The notes under the pieces are model-generated. The model was given only the letters and a program-made list of their open reading frames with translations, had not been told where the DNA came from and made no database searches. From Ekhidna sp051379705 (lineage in GTDB: Bacteria; Bacteroidota; Bacteroidia; Cytophagales; Cyclobacteriaceae), in contig NZ_CP179868.1 in assembly GCF_051379705.1 (NCBI RefSeq), positions 248,001 through 312,000 of the forward strand: a stretch of DNA of 64,000 bases, given 5' to 3'. The position numbers and the translations under genes were made by a program. This document shows positions 53,240 through 62,813 of the stretch, in pieces; the stretch's first letter is position 1; the number at the start of each line of letters is the position of its first letter.

Positions 53240-53746
53240 ATGCCCTTGGAATCGTTTTCAGCACTTGATTTTGAAACAGCCACCTGGAATCCGACCAGCA
53301 TCTGCCAGGTCGGTTTAGTAAGAGTGGTAGATGGAGAAATAGTTGAAAAAGTAGATAGGCTGGTGCAGCCTCCTAAAAATGAATATTTCTACAAAAACAT
53401 TGAGGTACATGGAATCAAACCTGAAGACACGATAGACGAACCGCTGTTCGAGAAGGTTTGGTTTGATTTTCGTCATTTAATCGAAGATCAGGTCGTGGTG
53501 GCACATAATGCTGCTTTTGATGTTAATTGTTTGCAAAATACGCTCGCCTACTATGACATTGCTCAACCTCATTTTGAGGTTCGATGTACAAGACTAATTT
53601 TTCGTAGAGGGCTTGCTTATTTGAGTAAGAAATACAAAATTCCGCTTTCACATCATGATGCGCTAAGTGATGCTAATGCATGCGCTCAACTTTATTTGAA
53701 ACATCTCAGGAGGCAAGCTTTACCGAAAACGGGCTCACTTTTCTAA
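53240..53746 (+). CDS. DEDDh 3'-5' exonuclease (DnaQ-like)
   Basis: 168 residues. ExoI DFETA (Asp/Glu), ExoII VVAHNAAFDVNCL (Asp) and ExoIII HHDALSDANA (His, Asp) are all present, so it should be active. Close to DnaQ epsilon but short, lacking the polymerase-binding tail, so a stand-alone repair or RNA exonuclease is likely. Convergent with the OxyR-type gene (1-bp gap). Confidence 0.9.
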   Translation: MPLESFSALDFETATWNPTSICQVGLVRVVDGEIVEKVDRLVQPPKNEYFYKNIEVHGIKPEDTIDEPLFEKVWFDFRHLIEDQVVVAHNAAFDVNCLQNTLAYYDIAQPHFEVRCTRLIFRRGLAYLSKKYKIPLSHHDALSDANACAQLYLKHLRRQALPKTGSLF

Positions 53747-53747
53747 G

Positions 53748-54692
53748 TTATTTCCAATCTTCCAGAATACCAGGATCTACTACTTCCCTCCCACTTTTTT
53801 CTCTCATTGGAGCCGGGACACTTGCCTTTATTTTTTTAGTCAAGATTTCGAAAAGATGCTCCTTGCCGGTAAGCTTTCGTGTGACAAAACCCACCTCCCG
53901 CACTTTGTCTTCGAGTAAAATTAGATTTTGTTCCTGGTCAGAATCAAGACTCAGTGTGGTCAACTCAGGTAATATTGTAGAACCTCCTTGGTTGTCCACC
54001 ATTCTAAGTAGTGAATCTATTGAGCTACAGTGGTAGGAGATATGTGAATTAGACTTTACATTTTTTAGTGAACAAATGTCACTCACTTGATCCCGAAAGC
54101 AATTTCCCTCTTCCAATAACCATAAGTTTTTAAGATCCAGATTGGAGACTTTCAGCGACTTTGCTTGGTCTATTTGCTCAAGGTTGTTGTACATGTAAAA
54201 CGATTCATAAAACAAGGGTTTAACTGTAATACCCTGTCTGGAAATGGGCGTAGATATGATGCCACCATCCAAATCGCCCAGTCTTATTTTGTGTAGAATA
54301 TCTTCGGTTAATAGCTCATGAATTTCAAGAGACAATTCCGGATATTGATCCAGAAGTGAGTCCAAAAACAATGGCACCAGATAGGGAGATAGCGTGGGGA
54401 TGATTCCCAATTTCAGTTCGCCTCCAAATTGACTGCCTAGCGTTATTGCGTATTCTTTTAGCTGCTTGCTCGCTCTTACAATTTCACCAGCTTTGAGCAA
54501 AAATTTCAATCCTTGCTCTGTTGGCTCTATCCGCGCTCTTGACCGATCAAACAATGATATCCCTATCTCATTTTCCAGGTTTTTAATCTGGAGACTTAAT
54601 GCAGGTTGTGTCATATTCAATGATTGTGCTGCGCGTGTAAATGATCCAAGCTTTTCCAGAGTCAATGCATATTCCAACTGCTGTAAATTCAT
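53748..54692 (-). CDS. oxyR: OxyR-type LysR regulator
   Basis: 314 residues from ATG 54692 (a TTG two codons earlier is open). N-terminal winged helix (LEKLGSFTRAAQSLNMTQPALSLQIKNLE), LysR effector domain with the OxyR redox pair Cys198 and Cys207 (EEGNCFRDQVSDIC), matching E. coli Cys199/Cys208 in spacing and surroundings. It should sense hydrogen peroxide and activate antioxidant genes. Divergent from a flavodoxin-fold gene that may be a target. Confidence 0.9.
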   Translation of the reverse strand: MNLQQLEYALTLEKLGSFTRAAQSLNMTQPALSLQIKNLENEIGISLFDRSRARIEPTEQGLKFLLKAGEIVRASKQLKEYAITLGSQFGGELKLGIIPTLSPYLVPLFLDSLLDQYPELSLEIHELLTEDILHKIRLGDLDGGIISTPISRQGITVKPLFYESFYMYNNLEQIDQAKSLKVSNLDLKNLWLLEEGNCFRDQVSDICSLKNVKSNSHISYHCSSIDSLLRMVDNQGGSTILPELTTLSLDSDQEQNLILLEDKVREVGFVTRKLTGKEHLFEILTKKIKASVPAPMREKSGREVVDPGILEDWK

Positions 54693-54708
54693 AAGCAAAT
54701 CATATTAA

Positions 54709-54725
54709 TTTATAAAATCTATAAA
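54709..54725. promoter_or_regulatory. Candidate LysR-type operator
   Basis: TTTATA (54709-54714) and TATAAA (54720-54725) form an inverted repeat with a 5-bp centre in the divergent region between oxyR and the oxidoreductase gene. Consistent with LysR binding sites but AT-rich, so chance is a real alternative. Confidence 0.3.
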
Positions 54726-54773
54726 TATAACATATACATTTTACAGCAATAATTTGTTTAGTATATTCAACAC

Positions 54774-55484
54774 ATGAGCCAACAAGATTTTTCTAACCTA
54801 TCCGCGCTTTTCATTAATTGTACTCTCAAGAAATCACCCAGACAAAGTCATACCCAAGGACTAATGGACGTCTCTATGGATATCATGAGAAAAGAAGGTG
54901 TTTCTGCTGAATCCATTCGGTTTGTTGATCATGATGTTGCTTTTGGTATTTATCCCGATATGACGGAACATGGGTATTCAACAGATGATTGGCCTGAAAT
55001 CTTCGAAAAGGTTCAAAAAGCCAATATCCTGGTGATTGGAACTCCAATCTGGCTTGGTGAAAAATCATCTGTAGCAACCAAACTAATTGAAAGGTTGTAT
55101 GCCATGAGCGGACATCAAAATGAGAAAGGCCAATACATTTACTACGGTAAGGTTGGCGGCTGTGCAATTACCGGAAATGAGGATGGAATTAAACACTGTG
55201 CAATGGGAATGCTATACGCCTTACAGCATCTCGGATACTCAATTCCACCTCAAGCAGATTGCGGGTGGATTGGTGAGGCTGGTCCTGGTCCTAGCTACAT
55301 GGATAAAGAGGCCAATGCTTTTGACAATGCATTTACCAATAGGAACACCACTTTTATGACCTATAATTTATTACATCTTGCAAAGATGTTGAATGAAAAT
55401 GGTGGGTATCCTGCCTATGGAAATTCTCGACAAGATTGGGATGATGGAACACGCTGGAATTTTGAAAATCCTGAGTATCGTTAG
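54774..55484 (+). CDS. Flavodoxin-fold NAD(P)H-dependent oxidoreductase
   Basis: 236 residues, flavodoxin-like FMN reductase family: ALFINCTLKKSPRQSHTQGLM at the FMN phosphate site and ILVIGTPIWLGEKSSVATKLIERL in the middle. Reduces quinones or other electron acceptors using FMN. Divergent from oxyR, consistent with oxidative-stress control. Confidence 0.85.
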   Translation: MSQQDFSNLSALFINCTLKKSPRQSHTQGLMDVSMDIMRKEGVSAESIRFVDHDVAFGIYPDMTEHGYSTDDWPEIFEKVQKANILVIGTPIWLGEKSSVATKLIERLYAMSGHQNEKGQYIYYGKVGGCAITGNEDGIKHCAMGMLYALQHLGYSIPPQADCGWIGEAGPGPSYMDKEANAFDNAFTNRNTTFMTYNLLHLAKMLNENGGYPAYGNSRQDWDDGTRWNFENPEYR

Positions 55485-56140
55485 TGGTCAAACCTAAATT
55501 TCATGTATTTGATTTTTTCTCCTTTCTCAGTCCAAATTCGTTCGTACTTCGTCTTGATTCCATGATGCTCCTCAAGTAGTGGAGAATTATATAGATCAAA
55601 AGTGAACTCATGATCTTTAATATTAAACTCAGTAAGTACCTGGAGTCCATACTCGAATAGCTCAGTATTGTCAGTTTTGAATCTAAACCACCCTTCTGGC
55701 TTTAATATTTTCTGATACTTTTCGAGATAGTTTCTATTACATAATCTATGCTTCTCATCACGCTCTTTTGGCCTTGGGTCAGGGAATGTAAGCCAGATTT
55801 CATCCAATTCATTATCATCAAATGAATTGAGTATCTCAATGATATGAGTCCGAAGGAACGCTACATTTGATAGGTTATTTTCTTTGGCGTATTGACTTCC
55901 TCTCCATACACGATCTCCTTTCAGGTCAATACCAATAAAGTTTTTATTCGGAAATTTTTCTGCTAAAGAGATGGTGTATTCTCCCCAGCCACAAGCCAAT
56001 TCAATGACTATTTCATTATCATTACCAAAGAATTCATTCCATTTACCATGGATCGATTCGAAAATTTCTTTTCCGGGTTCAATGACATTCTTGCTTGCCT
56101 TGTTTTCGGAAAACTTCGTTAACTTATTCTTTTTAGCCAA
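55481..56140 (-). CDS. trmB: tRNA (guanine-N7-)-methyltransferase
   Basis: 219 residues from a TTG start. Methylates G46 of tRNA. AdoMet motif ELACGWGEYTISLA, FIGIDLKGDR, and the TrmB hallmark LTFPDPRPKERDEKHRL. Its stop overlaps the end of the oxidoreductase gene by 4 bp (convergent). Confidence 0.96.
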   Translation of the reverse strand: MAKKNKLTKFSENKASKNVIEPGKEIFESIHGKWNEFFGNDNEIVIELACGWGEYTISLAEKFPNKNFIGIDLKGDRVWRGSQYAKENNLSNVAFLRTHIIEILNSFDDNELDEIWLTFPDPRPKERDEKHRLCNRNYLEKYQKILKPEGWFRFKTDNTELFEYGLQVLTEFNIKDHEFTFDLYNSPLLEEHHGIKTKYERIWTEKGEKIKYMKFRFDH

Positions 56141-56172
56141 TTTTAATCAGATCTAGTAAACTCTTATCAATC

Positions 56173-56700
56173 ATGAAATCTAAACTCCTATTGCTTGCCT
56201 TCCTTACCATCGCTATTGTTTCATTCTCTCAGGAAAAAGAAACAGATGTAGTAAAAGCCATTGATGATCTCACAATCAATTGGGACAATGAAGCAGAGAC
56301 ACTGCAAACTTATGAAGGCTTAGGCAGTTTTTGTGGTCAATCGCAATACAGAAAAAAAATCATTTCCATGCTTGACGAGATTCACCATTATGACACGTTG
56401 CTTTATGGTATTGTGACAAGAAAATTCAATGAGAATGGAGACAAAGAAGCCAGAGCTACGCTGGACGACATAGAGACGCTTGAAAGCGAGTACACAACAA
56501 AATCATTCAGAAGATTCATTCACATGGAATGCAATACCTATAATGATATTGAAAAGAATTTGGGCCGGGAAAAGGGAGCAGAATATAAGGAAGAAGTAAA
56601 GGCGCTTGAGACAGAGTTAAAGAAATATGTTGTAGAGATTACTAAGCAAATTGACCTGATTGATGAGCACGTTCATCATTTGCATTTAGGAGAAGATTAA
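56173..56700 (+). CDS. Hypothetical exported helical protein
   Basis: 175 residues: signal peptide (cleavage near IVSFSQ), then an all-helical, Glu/Lys-rich body with two cysteines (GSFCGQSQ, HMECNTY) and a His-rich C-terminus (DEHVHHLHLG). The His cluster could bind metal. No family recognised. Stands alone between trmB and folC. Confidence 0.72.
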   Translation: MKSKLLLLAFLTIAIVSFSQEKETDVVKAIDDLTINWDNEAETLQTYEGLGSFCGQSQYRKKIISMLDEIHHYDTLLYGIVTRKFNENGDKEARATLDDIETLESEYTTKSFRRFIHMECNTYNDIEKNLGREKGAEYKEEVKALETELKKYVVEITKQIDLIDEHVHHLHLGED

Positions 56701-57914
56701 AGTCCATCAACTTCAGCTACCACAAAGGTGCTACCTGTGATTAATATCAGATCTTCAGGCAGCACCTTTTGTTTTGCCTGATTTATCGCCTCATTTACAT
56801 TTTTGAAACATTCTCCTTCCAGTCCATTCATAACGCCCTGAATAGCCAATTCTTCTACTTTCATCGCTCGAGGTACGTTTGACTCAGTCCAATATATTTT
56901 CTTTTGATCAGGGAAAACTTTGAATATTGGTGATAATTCCTTGTCCTTCACTGTACCAAAAATGAGGTGTAAAGTGCCTTTGCATAACTCATTGATTTGC
57001 TCAAATAGTACTCTTAAACCATCTGCATTATGACTAACATCTGCAATTACATACGGTTCTTTTTCGAGTACTTGCAATCTTCCCTTCAGTCCTGTCAGCT
57101 GGTTTATGTTGGCTAAGCCGTCTGAAATATGATCTTTTGAAACTTTCCAACCAAGTCTTATCAGCTCTTCGATCACTGTTTCTATTCCTCCCACATTTTT
57201 TATCATGTAATTTGCTACCAATGAGCCTGGTTTCCAGATTCCTGTACCAGCCTTTATCAGTATGGATTCATTGCTTTCTGCGATTTGCTCAAACACAGGC
57301 AATGTTTCGGGAAGCGTTTCCCCAATGACCACAGGAACTCCCCTTTTTATAATTCCGGCCTTCTCCCCTGCAATTTTGGGAAGAGTATCTCCTAGCATGT
57401 CCACATGGTCAAACCCAATATTGGTTATTAAACATACCTCAGGTGTTATCACATTGGTGCTATCCAACCTTCCTCCCAGACCGGTCTCAATTATGGCAAT
57501 ATCCACCTCTTCTCTGGCAAAGAAATCAAAAGCCATAGCTACAGATATTTCAAAGAAGGATGGAGTTATGTCGTCAATTGCCGGCTTAATTCGATCCACA
57601 AAATCAATAACTGCCTCTTCAGATATTTCAACACCGTCAATCCGAATTCGCTCAGTAAAGCGCTTGAGATGCGGGGATGTATGGAGTCCGGTTTTATAAC
57701 CTGCACTTTGCAAAACAGCCGCTATCCCATGTGCAGAAGTACCTTTTCCATTGGTACCTGCAATATGTACACTCTTGAATTTTGTATGTGGATTACCCAG
57801 GTAATCCATCAAGTAAATTGTATTAGTTAAGTCCTTTTTATAGGCTGCTTTCCCATCGCGCTGGTACATCGGCAATCGAGTGAATAGATACTCGAGTGTC
57901 TCGGAATAGGTCAT
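56697..57914 (-). CDS. folC: Bifunctional dihydrofolate/folylpolyglutamate synthase
   Basis: 405 residues. Adds glutamates to folates; Mur-ligase fold with P-loop GTNGKGTS (53-60), SPHLKRFTERIRIDG, and ETGLGGRLDSTN. C-terminal domain with ISDVSHNADG-like DVSHNADGLR. Overlaps the upstream TonB-like gene by 4 bp (ATGA). Confidence 0.95.
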   Translation of the reverse strand: MTYSETLEYLFTRLPMYQRDGKAAYKKDLTNTIYLMDYLGNPHTKFKSVHIAGTNGKGTSAHGIAAVLQSAGYKTGLHTSPHLKRFTERIRIDGVEISEEAVIDFVDRIKPAIDDITPSFFEISVAMAFDFFAREEVDIAIIETGLGGRLDSTNVITPEVCLITNIGFDHVDMLGDTLPKIAGEKAGIIKRGVPVVIGETLPETLPVFEQIAESNESILIKAGTGIWKPGSLVANYMIKNVGGIETVIEELIRLGWKVSKDHISDGLANINQLTGLKGRLQVLEKEPYVIADVSHNADGLRVLFEQINELCKGTLHLIFGTVKDKELSPIFKVFPDQKKIYWTESNVPRAMKVEELAIQGVMNGLEGECFKNVNEAINQAKQKVLPEDLILITGSTFVVAEVDGL

Positions 57915-58708
57915 TTGGATTTGATAATGAATGTAATGGTGCCTGTAGATACTGAAGCGGCCTTGTAATCAGCTGTCTTGCTAAATGTAAGCTTCTCCAC
58001 GGCCTGTCGGTATTTACGTTCTACTGCGGGAGAAACTGTAGAGGTCTCGGTCTCGATTTTAACCAAATATCCATCACCGTCCACCACAATCTTATAAACA
58101 ATCTTGCCAGACTGATCAGATTGATCGTCAGGCTTTGGCTTAAAATCCCATACCCAACCGGATAAAGCAAGGTTGGCTCCTTCCGCTTCGCCGGTATTGG
58201 TTCCCTGGCTACCATAAATTGCTCTTTGGTCTACTTCTTTCTCCTCTTCTTTCCCTTCAGATGGATTTTCTTTGGACTCATCAGCATCCGTCTCCGAAGG
58301 CGTCATAACGGCTCTGGAATCCACTTCTTTCTTTTCCTCAGCAGGAGTAGGTTCTGCAGGTTTAGATTCTTCAACTTTTACCGGAGATTCAACCTCATTT
58401 ACAATTGCTTCCTGATTGCTCTCTTCTGCTGCTACTACTTCTTGAACGGATTGGCTGGTGGCTTGCTCTTCCTGAACCTCTTCTGGCTCATCGTTCGTTT
58501 CTGGTGCTTGTGGTGCCGGCGATGATGCCGCAGGAGCCCCTGCTGAGGTTGTAAACCCAAGCTCTATGCCATATTCGGGAATCGGTGGAAATGGCTCACG
58601 CCAGGCTACAATGAAATAGAACAAAATCAATAGCAATAGCTGTACACCAACTGAGGTCAGCCAACCAATGCGCTTGTTCCGTTCTTCCTTCTTTTCTCGC
58701 TCGTCCAT
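57911..58708 (-). CDS. TonB-like energy transducer
   Basis: 265 residues from ATG 58708 (a GTG one codon earlier is open). One N-terminal membrane helix (about 15-35), a long Pro/Glu/Ala/Ser-rich periplasmic spacer and a C-terminal ~70-residue domain with VDGDGYLVKIETE and RQAVEKLTFSK, a TonB/TolA-like fold. Directly after exbD and exbB, so part of the proton-motive-force coupling complex that energises outer-membrane receptors. Confidence 0.82.
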   Translation of the reverse strand: MDEREKKEERNKRIGWLTSVGVQLLLLILFYFIVAWREPFPPIPEYGIELGFTTSAGAPAASSPAPQAPETNDEPEEVQEEQATSQSVQEVVAAEESNQEAIVNEVESPVKVEESKPAEPTPAEEKKEVDSRAVMTPSETDADESKENPSEGKEEEKEVDQRAIYGSQGTNTGEAEGANLALSGWVWDFKPKPDDQSDQSGKIVYKIVVDGDGYLVKIETETSTVSPAVERKYRQAVEKLTFSKTADYKAASVSTGTITFIIKSK

Positions 58709-59097
58709 CACTCAGGTTTCGTTGCAATTGAAACTTTAGCCTTTAAAGATGTAGCTATGCCTGCTACTTCAACCAGTCTTTCTACAGGCACTGCTGAGTC
58801 ACAATGAAGCACAACTATACCTTCTTTGCCGGACAGGTTACTTCTTAAAACGGATTCCAGTGAAGAGCGATTCACTCGTTGATTATTAACAAAATAAGTC
58901 AGGTTTTTAGTAATCGTTACGCTGACTTTTTGCATGACAATTTCAGAAGACTTGGATGAAGGCAAGTTCACCGGAAGTCCGGAAGGTGTAATAAAGGAAG
59001 CGGTGAGCATGAAAAAGATCAACAACAAGAATATGATATCCGTCATCGATGACATGCTAAAACTTGCATTCACCTTATGTTTAGATTTCAAGTCCAT
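58708..59097 (-). CDS. exbD: ExbD/TolR-family protein
   Basis: 129 residues: N-terminal membrane helix with the channel Asp in MTDIIFLLLIFFML, and a periplasmic domain. Partner of ExbB in the proton channel. Its ATG overlaps the exbB stop and its stop overlaps the next ATG. Confidence 0.93.
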   Translation of the reverse strand: MDLKSKHKVNASFSMSSMTDIIFLLLIFFMLTASFITPSGLPVNLPSSKSSEIVMQKVSVTITKNLTYFVNNQRVNRSSLESVLRSNLSGKEGIVVLHCDSAVPVERLVEVAGIATSLKAKVSIATKPE

Positions 59098-59771
59098 TAC
59101 TTCTTGGGTTCTTGTAGAAGATCTATAAAGTCAATAACGTTTGATTCCATGGTATGAATCACCTTTCCAACTTTCGAGACAAGATAGTTGTAACCGAGAT
59201 ATGCTAAGATTCCAACAAATAGGCCTGCCGCCGTGGTAATCATCGCCTCATAAATTCCGGAGGAGAGTAATTTAGGACTCACAGCCCCTTCTTCTTGTGC
59301 AATGGCTATAAACGCCTGTATCATACCCGTAACAGTTCCCAGGAATCCTATCATAGGAGCTGCGCCTGAGATAGTAGCCAATAAGTTCAAATTTTTCTCC
59401 AAACGGTAGATTTCGAGCTTTCCTACATTTTCGATGCTCACCTCAATATTCTTAAGTGGGTTTCCTATTCTGTTGATCCCCTTCTCAATCATCCGTGCCA
59501 CCGGTGTTTCCATTTTGCTACATAGCATCAAGGCACCGTTTATATCACCTGAAATAACCAGAGATCGGATTTGGTCTTTAAATGATTCCGGTGTTTTCGC
59601 GGCTGCACTCAACGTTCGAGTACGTTCAACGAAAATGTAGATTGCTACCATCCACAGCAGCAGGATGGGAATCATCATGTAACCTCCATTGGTCAGGAGT
59701 TCTAATAAGGATATTGTTTCCTCTGATTCGAGACCCTCAACAACAGGATCTTGCATAACACTAATAAGCAT
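59097..59771 (-). CDS. exbB: ExbB/MotA/TolQ proton channel protein
   Basis: 224 residues with three membrane helices: about 32-50, then a pair about 130-155 and 170-195 (GAAPMIGFLGTVTGMIQAF, GIYEAMITTAAGLFVGILAYLGYNYL), the MotA_ExbB signature. Forms the pentameric channel around ExbD. First of the exbB-exbD-tonB-folC run. Confidence 0.93.
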   Translation of the reverse strand: MLISVMQDPVVEGLESEETISLLELLTNGGYMMIPILLLWMVAIYIFVERTRTLSAAAKTPESFKDQIRSLVISGDINGALMLCSKMETPVARMIEKGINRIGNPLKNIEVSIENVGKLEIYRLEKNLNLLATISGAAPMIGFLGTVTGMIQAFIAIAQEEGAVSPKLLSSGIYEAMITTAAGLFVGILAYLGYNYLVSKVGKVIHTMESNVIDFIDLLQEPKK

Positions 59772-59794
59772 ATGTTCTTTTTAATTGAGTTAAT

Positions 59795-59812
59795 TGAATG
59801 GCTGTCCATTCA
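59795..59812 (-). terminator. Hairpin between SPOR and exbB genes
   Basis: TGAATGG (59795-59801) pairs with CCATTCA (59806-59812), loop CTGT. In the minus direction only a weak T-rich run follows, so termination would be partial at best. Confidence 0.35.
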
Positions 59813-59847
59813 AACAAACTGAACGCAATATTTGCCGAATTAGTGCT

Positions 59848-61098
59848 TTAGTATTTTAGAATCCAAATATCATCACCATACTCAGCTTTAAAGCCATCTA
59901 CCGCACGTTGTGAGTCTGCTAGAGAACTATAACCAGCTATCGCCACTCTATGCGTCACCGCATTACCAAATGGAGGTATGATGGATGGACTCTTTCCTTG
60001 ACCTGAAAGCTTACTTGCATAATCCATTGCCATATCACCATCCAGGAAGCTACCTATCACTATGAAGAAATTACCAGTTCGCGCACTCAATGAGTTTATG
60101 GTGCCCGGATTTGAAGCAACTGTTTGCGGCTGAGCAGCAGGTCTATTTGTTTGAGAACCCGTGTTTGACTGATTACCAGTATTAGTTGCACTGCTAGTTT
60201 CAGGCTCAGCAGTACTGGATGCAGGTTTCTCTTCTTGTTTCTTTTCTGGTGTTTTCGCTACCGGTTTTGGAGTTGGTTTTTCAGCTACTGCCTCCGTTTC
60301 TCCTTCATCTCCAAAAGGATCAGCAGCTAGCATGAATATCGTTCCCAAAGCAGCAAAAATCAATATTCCAATAACAACAACTCTAGCAAATTTGCTTTTG
60401 CTTTCAGCTGGAGCTGGTTCTGAGTAATCAGATTGAAAATCATCTACATCAGCTACATTTTCCTCCTCAGTGTCCATCAACTCTTTTTCGAACTGAGCAA
60501 ACTCATCCTCATCTAAAACATCACTATCAAATACTGAGTCAGGGATTTCTTCATCTGAACCTTCACTTGATTCTTCAAAATCATCGAAAGATTCTTCTTC
60601 ATAAAAATCGTCAACTTCCTCTTTTGATGAAGTGTCATCAGCATCCGCTGAAGCTTCTTCTTCTGCTCCAGCTTCATCAAAGGCATCATCCATTGAGCTA
60701 TCATCAAATGAATCATCCATTGAGTCATCATCTTCAAAAGCATCATCCATAGAAATATCATCTAGGGAATCATCATCAGTCATGGAAGCTTCCAATTCCT
60801 CATCTGAGATTTGATCTGGAATTTCTTCATCGTCGAACGAGTCCATGTCCATCATGGAGTCATCTTCGTCCATCATGGAATCATCTTCCGCTACTAATTC
60901 TTTTTCTTTTGGTTCTTCTACAGATGGTTCTTCAACAGGCGGTTCTTCAGCTGCAGGCTCCTCGACTTTCTCTTCTTCCGAACTATCGGAATCATCATCG
61001 TCCAATGCCTCATAATCTAATTCCGGTAAACCGAAATCCTCATCATCCCCGAAGAAATCGTCCTGGTCTTTGTCGTTGGTGTTGTCGTCTTTAGCCAT
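59848..61098 (-). CDS. SPOR-domain membrane protein with acidic repeats
   Basis: 416 residues. The first ~225 are extremely acidic (Asp/Glu/Ser/Met; DDSMDDAFED-type repeats), then a membrane helix (about 238-260), a Pro/Thr/Lys linker and a C-terminal SPOR domain (about 340-416, NFFIVIGSFLDGDMAMDYA..., HRVAIAGYSS) that binds denuded peptidoglycan at the septum. Bacteroidota often keep this gene beside exbB/exbD. The acidic cytoplasmic part is unusual and of unknown role. Confidence 0.88.
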   Translation of the reverse strand: MAKDDNTNDKDQDDFFGDDEDFGLPELDYEALDDDDSDSSEEEKVEEPAAEEPPVEEPSVEEPKEKELVAEDDSMMDEDDSMMDMDSFDDEEIPDQISDEELEASMTDDDSLDDISMDDAFEDDDSMDDSFDDSSMDDAFDEAGAEEEASADADDTSSKEEVDDFYEEESFDDFEESSEGSDEEIPDSVFDSDVLDEDEFAQFEKELMDTEEENVADVDDFQSDYSEPAPAESKSKFARVVVIGILIFAALGTIFMLAADPFGDEGETEAVAEKPTPKPVAKTPEKKQEEKPASSTAEPETSSATNTGNQSNTGSQTNRPAAQPQTVASNPGTINSLSARTGNFFIVIGSFLDGDMAMDYASKLSGQGKSPSIIPPFGNAVTHRVAIAGYSSLADSQRAVDGFKAEYGDDIWILKY

Positions 61099-61155
61099 AG
61101 TATGTTTTTTGACCGAACCAAGATAAAATAAAATTCAATACTAGGAAATAAAATA

Positions 61156-62811
61156 TCAGAAACGATACTGCCCACCTATTTTGAACGTAATTCCCCTGGT
61201 TGGGTACCCCAAATATCGTTCGTATTCACTATTCAGCAAATTATTCACGCGAATGAATGCTGAGGCTCTTTGGGTAACCAAATATTTGGCACCTACCCCT
61301 AAATCAGTGAATGCAGACAGCTTGACGTACCCAAAATCTACATTTGCTGGCCCTCGGATACCTCCCATACTGGTTAGAAAGGCTGAAACAATCAATTTCT
61401 CTTGGATATTATGACTGGTATAGGCTTCAAAAATATATGCTGGCTTGTGCCAAGGTCTATCTAGTGATTCCATAGAATAACCATTTATCTCCAAGCTCAC
61501 ACCATATGTACTGGTCGCCGATGGCATATATGAAATACTTGAATTCAGGGTCACTACTCCAACGGATTCGGTATCGTAAGTCAAAATGTATCTTGAGGAG
61601 TCAGAAGAAGATGGAACATAGAATGGCATTCCTTTAACTGAACTGTATGTTAAACTGGCATCCAGAAGTAAGTTTTTGACTGGCGTTCCTTTAAAACCAC
61701 CACCAAACTGTGCCGTGTATTCTGAATTAACTATCGTTAGCGAATCATCTAAGAATTGATTCTCGTTAATCAGCGCACTTAAACTGTTCCACTCTTGTCC
61801 TCCCGATACTAGTCCGTAAATGGTCCATTTTTCTGTCAAATTATAATCGACTCTGGCTTTTGGGTAGAATCCTGTCTTTGAAGAAGACTCAACAGATCCT
61901 GAAGATATCATGAATCCTGCGGTAATACTTAGGTTATCTCGAGTATGAGTCAACCAGGGGTTGATATTTATCAATGATCTGTTGACCTGGATTCCACTTT
62001 TATATGTGGCGCTGTTTCCCTGCATATCAAATCCGGTGGTGAATGCATCATCAATTTTATAATTAAGGGTTCCATGTAGCTCAAAACCTGTTTCCTGACT
62101 GATTCCGGAAACACCTTCTTGACTTTGGTTTACGTTAGATATCGTAGGTCTGATTATATATTTGATATCTTCTTTACCCCCTGCTAAATCAACATTTAGC
62201 AAAATCTCACTCAGCGTTACATCATCGGTAGCGTTGGCATCAAATCCAGAATTGACTCGATTCGCATTACCATAGTAGCTATATCGACTGTTTTTATATT
62301 TAATAGTAGGTGTTAGTGATAAACCTTCCTTTTTGTAAGTGCCAGACAGGTCAATGCCTCCCACGGCACTACCACTATTTTCATCATTTATAGGGCCAGC
62401 TTTGAAGCTTTCATAGTAAATCTTGGCACTGCTTTCAAATGCGCCAAAGGTTTTGAATAATCCTGCCTCGATTAAAGGTGAGCTATAATTACCAAAGCCG
62501 GCTAAAACATAGTTTTGGTATTCCTCATTGGGATACTTCTCGTTAAGCACTTGGAATGGTACATCCGATTTATACTTAGGCCATTCGAATGCAGGTTCAT
62601 TTTTCAGGAACGTTATATCAACAGGTTGACTACCAAAGCTTTTTGGAGTTGTTCGTAGGTAGATTTTATCTGCTTGTGGTAGAATAATTTCATTATCCTT
62701 CTCGATTACCACTTCACCGGAAATAATCTCACCCTGAGATTTTGTGCTATCATTTTGAGCAAGTAAACTCTGAAATCCTATAAAGCATGTGATTATAACA
62801 ATGAGTCTCAT
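61156..62811 (-). CDS. TonB-receptor-like outer-membrane barrel protein
   Basis: 551 residues: signal peptide (cleavage after QSLLAQ) and a barrel region from about residue 95 with many aromatic-ended strands and C-terminal GGQYRF. The segment EYERYLGYPTRGITFKIGGQYRF resembles the last strands of TonB-dependent receptors, but no plug domain is visible. Begins 2 bp after the TPR gene. Confidence 0.78.
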   Translation of the reverse strand: MRLIVIITCFIGFQSLLAQNDSTKSQGEIISGEVVIEKDNEIILPQADKIYLRTTPKSFGSQPVDITFLKNEPAFEWPKYKSDVPFQVLNEKYPNEEYQNYVLAGFGNYSSPLIEAGLFKTFGAFESSAKIYYESFKAGPINDENSGSAVGGIDLSGTYKKEGLSLTPTIKYKNSRYSYYGNANRVNSGFDANATDDVTLSEILLNVDLAGGKEDIKYIIRPTISNVNQSQEGVSGISQETGFELHGTLNYKIDDAFTTGFDMQGNSATYKSGIQVNRSLININPWLTHTRDNLSITAGFMISSGSVESSSKTGFYPKARVDYNLTEKWTIYGLVSGGQEWNSLSALINENQFLDDSLTIVNSEYTAQFGGGFKGTPVKNLLLDASLTYSSVKGMPFYVPSSSDSSRYILTYDTESVGVVTLNSSISYMPSATSTYGVSLEINGYSMESLDRPWHKPAYIFEAYTSHNIQEKLIVSAFLTSMGGIRGPANVDFGYVKLSAFTDLGVGAKYLVTQRASAFIRVNNLLNSEYERYLGYPTRGITFKIGGQYRF

Positions 62812-62813
62812 AT

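Noticed and set aside
60513..60814. Frames opposite or out of phase with the SPOR gene
   Set aside because: Low-complexity Ser, Leu/His or Met/Lys runs produced by the acidic repeats of the real gene.
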